Shown one piece after another: positions 58,681 to 64,000 of a stretch of 64,000 nucleotides of DNA; within the stretch, counting starts at the first letter, position 1, and every line of letters starts with the position of its first letter. Where the stretch lies: positions 1,240,001-1,304,000 of the forward strand of contig JADANN010000451.1 of the NCBI GenBank assembly GCA_018806985.1. Reading direction: 5' to 3'. Both the position numbers and the translations under genes were made by a program. Source of the DNA: Angiostrongylus vasorum. Lineage: Eukaryota; Nematoda; Chromadorea; Rhabditida; Metastrongylidae. The notes under the pieces are model-generated. The model saw nothing but the letters and a program-made list of their open reading frames with translations, ran no database searches and was not told the DNA's origin.

Positions 58681-60075
58681 ATGTTCCTCTCATATACAAA
58701 AGCAGGCGAATGCAAACTCAGTTCTTGGAATTACACGAAAAAAAAATTTTCCAAGAACGGGAATATACTAGTTAAATAAATAGAAGTATTGTTAGGACCC
58801 ACAAGGCTCACCGTAGAGATGGGTCGTTTAAGAATTCAAGTATGAATAGTAAATAATAAACAAATTTCTCCGTGCTTTAGGAAAGGCATTATTCCCACGT
58901 GCCGAAAAGCGATGAAGGTTCACGATCAGCAAAGTCACCCAAGTTTAAGAAGAAATTCGACGCTTGCATCCGGAAATCCAGGAAAGAGCAAACGCACGTA
59001 GCAAAGCACAGCAACCTATAATAAACAGCCCATTACAAGTTTTACAAATAAGTAGCCCATCGCAGGTTTCATATTGCTCGTGTCTCTCGGACAAACAGGG
59101 CCCCCATTGTGCAGCCTACAATAATGACAAATGGAGATTCTACTGGTGCTCCTGTAAATTGTTCGATAATTAACGGGACCACGTGTGATACAGGTGATAA
59201 GCACTAACATTAATGCCATTTCATACATATTTACTTACAAAGGACCTCGAACAAGTTAGCTGTGTGGTTAAGTGGCACATCCATAGGCGATTAGGTGGGG
59301 GGGGTGGATTAGACGAGGATCGAAACAATCATGCACTTGAGGAGATGTGGGACGACCAAAGGATGTGTGTCCAGTCTCTTCTCCGACGGACTCAATTTTT
59401 TTCCTTTCATATTCGTGTAGTTATATGCCTAAACGGGTGTGATTGCTTTTATACGAAAGGGTCTTAAACTCAATGACTATGAAGTATATAGCAGTTTTCA
59501 GGATCGCAGTGAGCAAATAAGGCTAATTATTTCGAAAGGCCCACCAAGCGATCCGTTACTATACTTAGCCCTCCACATAAAAACCCCGTAGAGTTTAGGT
59601 GTTCTATAGCTAGAAAGGGTGAAAGTAAAAGGCTGCATGTAGAAGGTGAAATGCTTTTTATATCCATCGACCGAGCATGTCTTTCGGGGATACTGATATT
59701 CGATTGGGACGAAAAAAACACCTAACTTGTGTCCGCAGATCGTATAGTCGCTGGAGTGCATATTATTAACGCTGTACATCACTATTACTGTTTCTACACC
59801 TGCCTACGACCAACGGGACTACAGGTGATACAGGTGATACGCAGCCCTCCATAAGTTAGGCAGCCAATCGAATGAATCCATATTCCTGAATGATTCTATT
59901 TGCAACACAGCAAACCTCTCCCTCTTCGATTTATAATCGTCGGCAAGTGTCAAACAGACCTGGTATGGTTAAAATCATTATCGAAAAAACAATCAGAACA
60001 TTACTGAGTTGACAACACGAAATGTCTGTAATTCTCAGCCTAACGTACGTACCATCCTGATCAGCTTTTGGGATG

Positions 60076-60416
60076 ACGGTCACAAGTCATCAAAACACAA
60101 CGAAGAAATGAATGAATGGAGCTGGTAAGTAATATGAGGATAAATTTTCTAAATGTACAAATTAACATAATCAAGCACCTAGTGCTAGAAAATTCACTAA
60201 AGTTAGCAATGACCTCGTTATAAGTGGATTCTAAGCATTAAGAAATACGAAGAAAGCATCTATTCTTCCTTTCATGAGCTTAACGAGGTTGATAAGCAGT
60301 TCTAATCGGCTAACGTTTCGACGTCTTCGTCTTCATCAGAGCCGACGATCCGAGTCGATAGTCCATCGTTCACGGTCACACATCATCAAAACATAATGAA
60401 GAAGTGAATGAATGAA
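60076..60416. repeat. Direct repeats flanking a reversed GAAGACGAA element
   Basis: CATCAAAACACAACGAAGAA (about 60090) and CATCAAAACATAATGAAGAA (about 60387) belong to 44-bp direct repeats 297 bp apart. Between them, 60265-60372 is a minus-strand copy of the repeat seen at 8.4 and 57.2 kb, with GTTTCGACGTCTTCGTCTTC. Confidence 0.65.
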
Positions 60417-60546
60417 AGCCTTTCACAAAGAAAGCATTGGAAAAACAGAAAAAACTAATAGATCATGTTGTGTGGACGATATGAGCAGTCCTCAGTAGGT
60501 CTCAAAACGAAAAGCACAGAACTCATCGGTGAATGGAACGCGATCT

Positions 60547-60829
60547 TTAGTAGTGAACTGGTTGTGGATTCGTTGGTGCGAATCCTTCACGAACGCCACC
60601 CACAATCGTACTCAACTCCTCTTCGACGTTAACCGGTTTTTTTTGACTTCCGTCGCCCTCCATTTCTCTCGATCACCATCATTGTTGTGATAATTACATG
60701 GTGAATTGACCAACGATGAAAAACAACAACGTCCCCGTCAAAATCGACAAATGTGCCGTCGAAAGCCGAAACGAATGCGTCCGCTTTTCGAGCTAATGTG
60801 GTCCAACGACGAATAACTTCCTTGAACCA
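60547..60829 (-). CDS. 3' end of an unidentified gene, two exons
   Basis: Exon 60829-60711 follows TTCGATAG and reads WFKEVIRRWTTLARKADAF then VSAFDGTFVDFDGDVVVF. A 64-bp intron (GTCAAT...GGAAG) joins in phase to exon 60646-60547, which reads PVNVEEELSTIVGG and VREGFAPTNPQPVHY before TAA. An alternative donor (GTAATT, 12 bp later) keeps phase in exon 1 but meets no in-phase acceptor. The codon pattern and composition look coding. I do not recognise the family, and no upstream exon was found. Confidence 0.45.
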
Positions 60830-61229
60830 CTATCGAAACAAAAGATTTTACTCATAGTTTTAACTATCAATCTATATTTAGCGAAAAAACGGTGATGCAC
60901 AGATTTTGCTCTTAGTCAACACACTGCTAACCAGACGCCATTGCTAACCAGACGCAATGATATCAACTCTCACATAAGTGGACAGGCTGGACGGCATGCA
61001 TTGATTTCAATACAGATTCCTTCCGATCTTAATTTAGAGGTGTGGCATATAATATCCGTGAATGCCTATTCTATGCATTCAGCAGCGATCCCCTTTTCGA
61101 ATTCAGACGCCCAGGAGAAACTAATTCAAACTGCGAGCGACTAAAAGCTAGCAGTCGTGCATATGCTAGCTGTATAACAAAACAGAGCAATTTGCTATTA
61201 ATGCACAACTTTCCATATACTGCCTGTTA

Positions 61230-61435
61230 TTTTCTTATGGCAGGATATTGTGTAAAATACAACCACAATGAAGCTGAGGTATTTGCAGAGCTCAGACCCC
61301 TGCCCAGATTCTAACCGCTATTACTGTTTCCGGGGTCTCACGTGTTATCCACTGCGCAACTGATGCCTTGCTCTGTCTTCCTCTCAGCCATATTTTACCC
61401 TAAGTCGATCGAGTTCGGATCTGGTTTAGGATATG
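61230..61435 (-). mobile_element. SINE family C-like copy
   Basis: Reversed tail (GGCAGGATATTGTGTAAAAT, CACAATGAAGCTGAGGTATT) and reversed tRNA-like head (minus strand: TTGCGCAGTGGATAACACG). Confidence 0.6.
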
Positions 61436-61479
61436 ATTATTTGCCATAAAAAAATAACAGGCAGTATATAAAAAATTTA

Positions 61480-61690
61480 CACATTGTAGTTTCGACTGCA
61501 CCACTAGATTCAATGCCAGTTTTTGATCCCCATATCATTCCCGTTGACAGGTGTTTCCTGAGTGCACCGCAAAGTAAAAAAAACTGCCTGAGAGAAAGGC
61601 ATAAATATAAGCTCAATGGTGCAGTGGTTAGGTAGCACTTGACCCCCCCCAGCACGGGTAATATCACTTTCACTGTGATTTGCAAGTAGT
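61480..61690 (+). mobile_element. SINE family C-like copy
   Basis: CACTAGATTCAATGCCAGTT head, GCCTGAGAGAAAGGC, then AATGGTGCAGTGGTTAGGTA (A-box region) and a C-run in place of the usual core. It is head-to-head with the copy on its left. Confidence 0.5.
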
Positions 61691-61721
61691 TGTTTTAAGC
61701 AACATAAATGTAAAGTAGTAC

Positions 61722-61750
61722 TTCATATATACATATATATATATATATGT
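61722..61750. repeat. (AT)n microsatellite
   Basis: Short run of TATATA with one CA interruption. Confidence 0.85.
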
Positions 61751-62089
61751 GATTTTTTGCGACCGTTACCAAATATGGCTGCGATTTCTTCTTTCCGAAA
61801 TAACTACCCGTAAAAAATGTCTTGAAAAAGGCAAAAAATAGAATGCAGTAATCCTCCGTATTTTTTGAAATAATCGCTAATCGTCTCTACAGAGGAACTA
61901 ACGTTGTACGAAATGGAGGTCAGGGACAAACGTAATTGGAAAGAATGAAATCATAAAAAGAAAGAGCCCGATTTAGGCCATTTTACACAGCCGGCCGGTG
62001 TTACAAAAAAAAGTAAATCACCTCCTGCCTGGCCTAATTTATGCTTTTTTAAAGCCTACGGTCAAAATCTTAACCTTTTCTGGCTACTG

Positions 62090-62290
62090 CCTACTCTTTT
62101 TGATGGCAGGGTATATTGTGAAGTATAACTTCAACGAAGCTGAGATATTTGCAAAACTCTGGACCGCAGGTGCCTATGGTGGGGAACGAACGCGCTGTTG
62201 TCCTTTCCCGGGGAGTAACGCGTTCACCACCACACCATGCAGGTCCTTCGTTTCGCCTGTCTCTCAGCTAGTTCTATCGATCTTTTTGCC
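62090..62290 (-). mobile_element. SINE family C copy
   Basis: GGCAGGGTATATTGTGAAGT through GGACCGCAGGTGCCTATGGT to CACCACCACACCATGCAGGT; nearly the same as the 9.3-kb copy. Confidence 0.7.
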
Positions 62291-62736
62291 ATCGATATGC
62301 CTACGGTCAACCTTCAGAGAAAACGGAAAGAGAGTCTGGCCTTTCTTCATTAGCTTAAAAATTTTTATAAGAAGCCGATCGGACGTTCGAAATAGTTTTT
62401 GGTGACAAAGTGAAGTTGTATGATCTCCGCGAACAAAGTGCCCTAAGTGGAGAATTGAACAGAAATAAAGTAAAGCTCTCTGTTTAAAAAGATCTGGCTG
62501 CTCCGATGCTGACATACTGAAGATGAAATCACCGGTGAATATGAATAGAAGTCAGCGGACAGATGCTGCCATAATGCGACTAAAGCTGTTATTTTTTATG
62601 TCAAGCTCCGCAAAAAAACTTAAAAGTGGTTTTTTGCCTACCTATATCACCTATAGAGAAGGCACGGTTATAACGAGGTATAAAGCGAAGTCCCGCACTG
62701 ATCAAAAAACAAGGACATCCTTATTTCTGTTTCAAG

Positions 62737-62943
62737 GTCATGAGAACAACGTCACCATCAGATCAACGAAGAGTCGACAGGTACGAACTTTTTGGACCTA
62801 AACGAAGGTGCGATCAAGAAAGAAATTTCGAAGTGTTGCTAAGGACTTCAAAAGACAACGGAGGCATCCAATACATTCTCCAAATTCTCTCCAGTTATAT
62901 GAATGAAAAGAGAGGCATGAGTGTAGGACATTTCCTGCAGTAA
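62737..62943 (+). CDS. Candidate exon, unidentified protein
   Basis: After TTTCTGTTTCAAG a frame stays open for 68 codons to TAA at 62941: SDQRRVDRYELFGPKRRC, ERNFEVLLRTSKDNGG and IQYILQILSSYMNEKRG. The amphipathic composition looks coding. No homologue is recognised. If real, it is a last exon or is followed by a donor I could not place. Confidence 0.3.
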   Translation, partial: VMRTTSPSDQRRVDRYELFGPKRRCDQERNFEVLLRTSKDNGGIQYILQILSSYMNEKRGMSVGHFLQ

Positions 62944-63054
62944 ACTTCTGCATTCCCTTGAGAATCAGGACTTGGAAGAAAAAAACATATAATATCGGTT
63001 GCTCCATACCAAAATCCCCGCAAAAAGAAATTCATTTGTTCAAATAAATTAGTT

Positions 63055-63405
63055 ATGTGGTCTTTTAAAAAACCAAAGAGCACTCGAGCTACAAAGATCC
63101 CTAGAGAGCCTTTATCATATTGCATAACTACGGCCTTGTCTTTCAAAGATACCTTAAAACAGAGGGAAGAAAAAGAAGAAGAAGAAGTGAATAAGAGATT
63201 ACAAGGGCGGTGTGGAAGCAGTGAGGAGAGTGAAGAACTCCGGAGCAACTCAAGCCCACCTCTTCAAATTTCTCGTCTTTCTGACCATCTCCTTTCCTCC
63301 TACCATAGTGATGGGGAAATGAACGATGATAGGAAGATGGGTAGAAGGCGATGTGTATTTACCACTTGGCTCTTCAAGAACTATATTACCGGACTTGGTT
63401 AGTGA
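63055..63405 (+). CDS. Candidate exon, charged unidentified protein
   Basis: After AAATTAG an ATG frame runs 115 codons: KDTLKQREEKEEEEVNKRL, then CGSSEESEELRSNSSPPLQ, and a basic end KMGRRRCVFTTWLF. It closes at TAG inside GGTTAGTG, which may instead be a donor (G|GTTAGTG). The acidic run comes from a GAAGAA repeat and could be chance. Its relation to the 62.7-kb candidate is unknown. Confidence 0.25.
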
Positions 63406-64000
63406 AACTCTAACAAATTCGTTCGAGTAATTTAATAGCAGCTTATTATCGAATGACTACCAATCAAATGAGTCGAAAATAAGAGTTCTATTTTCGAGTT
63501 CTGAACTGCTGCGTTAGAAATTTTGTCTAGTTAAAGGAAACAGAAGCCAAACATCAGACTACCTTACACGAGTCAAGTAAATGAATGAAGACTGAAAAGG
63601 AAGAACGATATGTGCCGATAATACTTTGAAAGGAGTGCCGCTAGCCACAAATTTGATCGGCCCCACAGACCTGAACATACTTTGTGTGGGTTTTGGGTGC
63701 CTTTTCACGTCATGGATTCAAGGACCATGACTAACGATTTTATCAGTAGAGGACTCTTATCAGTTCGTGCTTTATCACTGCATGGATGCCATCGGTGGAG
63801 ATGGCCGTCTACGCTCGTCTCCATTGCTGTATTTCTAGGAGTTGGTCTGGCTGAGAAACACGCACTTCATCACAAGCGTGACCAAGTAGGCTGATCATGA
63901 TCAAGGACGGGCTCAGCGGCCTCACATCAACAGTCACCCAATTGAAAGTAATAACCACGAATTGGTCAAATCCTCAGTAATAATTGGCCCGAGACGCGTC
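63406..64000. other. Window edge, nothing assigned
   Basis: A 70-codon plus-strand frame (63682-63894) has no recognisable feature. Confidence 0.3.

Noticed and set aside
58964..59173. EGF-like cysteine pattern (CSCLSDKQGPHC)
   Set aside because: The spacing does not complete an EGF module, there is no splice support, and the opposite strand is equally open.
1..64000. CRISPR array, bacterial operon or prophage
   Set aside because: No regularly spaced repeats of that type, no ribosome-binding-site-led gene runs, and the genes are spliced eukaryotic genes.

Overview
The window looks like nuclear DNA from a clade V parasitic nematode, probably a strongylid such as a hookworm. That assignment is an inference. 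It rests on the close match of the reconstructed proteins to Caenorhabditis families, short T-rich 3' splice sites (TTTCAG, TTTTAG), 3' splice sites placed directly at start codons as expected for spliced-leader trans-splicing, and many tRNA-derived SINEs and decayed RTE-type LINEs. Genes are sparse and their introns hold most of the repeats.

Left part (1-8.7 kb): a decayed RTE LINE, then one long exon for a charged, unidentified protein (3304-3842), an exact 44-bp tandem duplication, a possible small secreted ORF and SINE copies. 8.7-15.3 kb: a complete minus-strand gene for the spliceosomal protein CWC22 (LET-858), with three coding exons that join in phase. 17.1-19.7 kb: a complete plus-strand gene for proteasome subunit alpha type 3 (PAS-7), seven exons, divergent from CWC22; its last intron holds a ghost copy of exon 6 between two SINEs. 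20.6-30.3 kb: a complete eight-exon minus-strand beta-lactamase-domain (LACT) gene, convergent with pas-7; one intron contains an RTE LINE that itself carries a SINE, and another part carries a tandem duplication that includes the tail of exon 7.

Middle (30-46 kb): mostly repeats, including four RTE remnants or parts of them and several SINEs. Two divergent copies of a signal-peptide-like exon (38.6 and 41.3 kb) differ largely at third codon positions and suggest a small family of secreted proteins. 46.0-50.8 kb: a minus-strand acireductone dioxygenase-like gene that lacks three of the four expected metal ligands, so it is probably a pseudoenzyme. An unidentified exon pair lies just upstream.

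Right part (52-64 kb): few supportable genes. A two-exon 3' end of an unknown minus-strand gene lies at 60.5-60.8 kb, and two open plus-strand exon candidates lie at 62.7-63.4 kb. SINE families are called A, B and C here for convenience; these are local labels, not database names. No CRISPR array, rRNA, bacterial operon or intact tRNA gene was seen; every tRNA-like sequence found is the head of a SINE. The recognised genes are unrelated housekeeping or metabolic functions (splicing, protein turnover, serine-hydrolase-like enzyme, methionine-salvage-like protein) and show no sign of forming one pathway.
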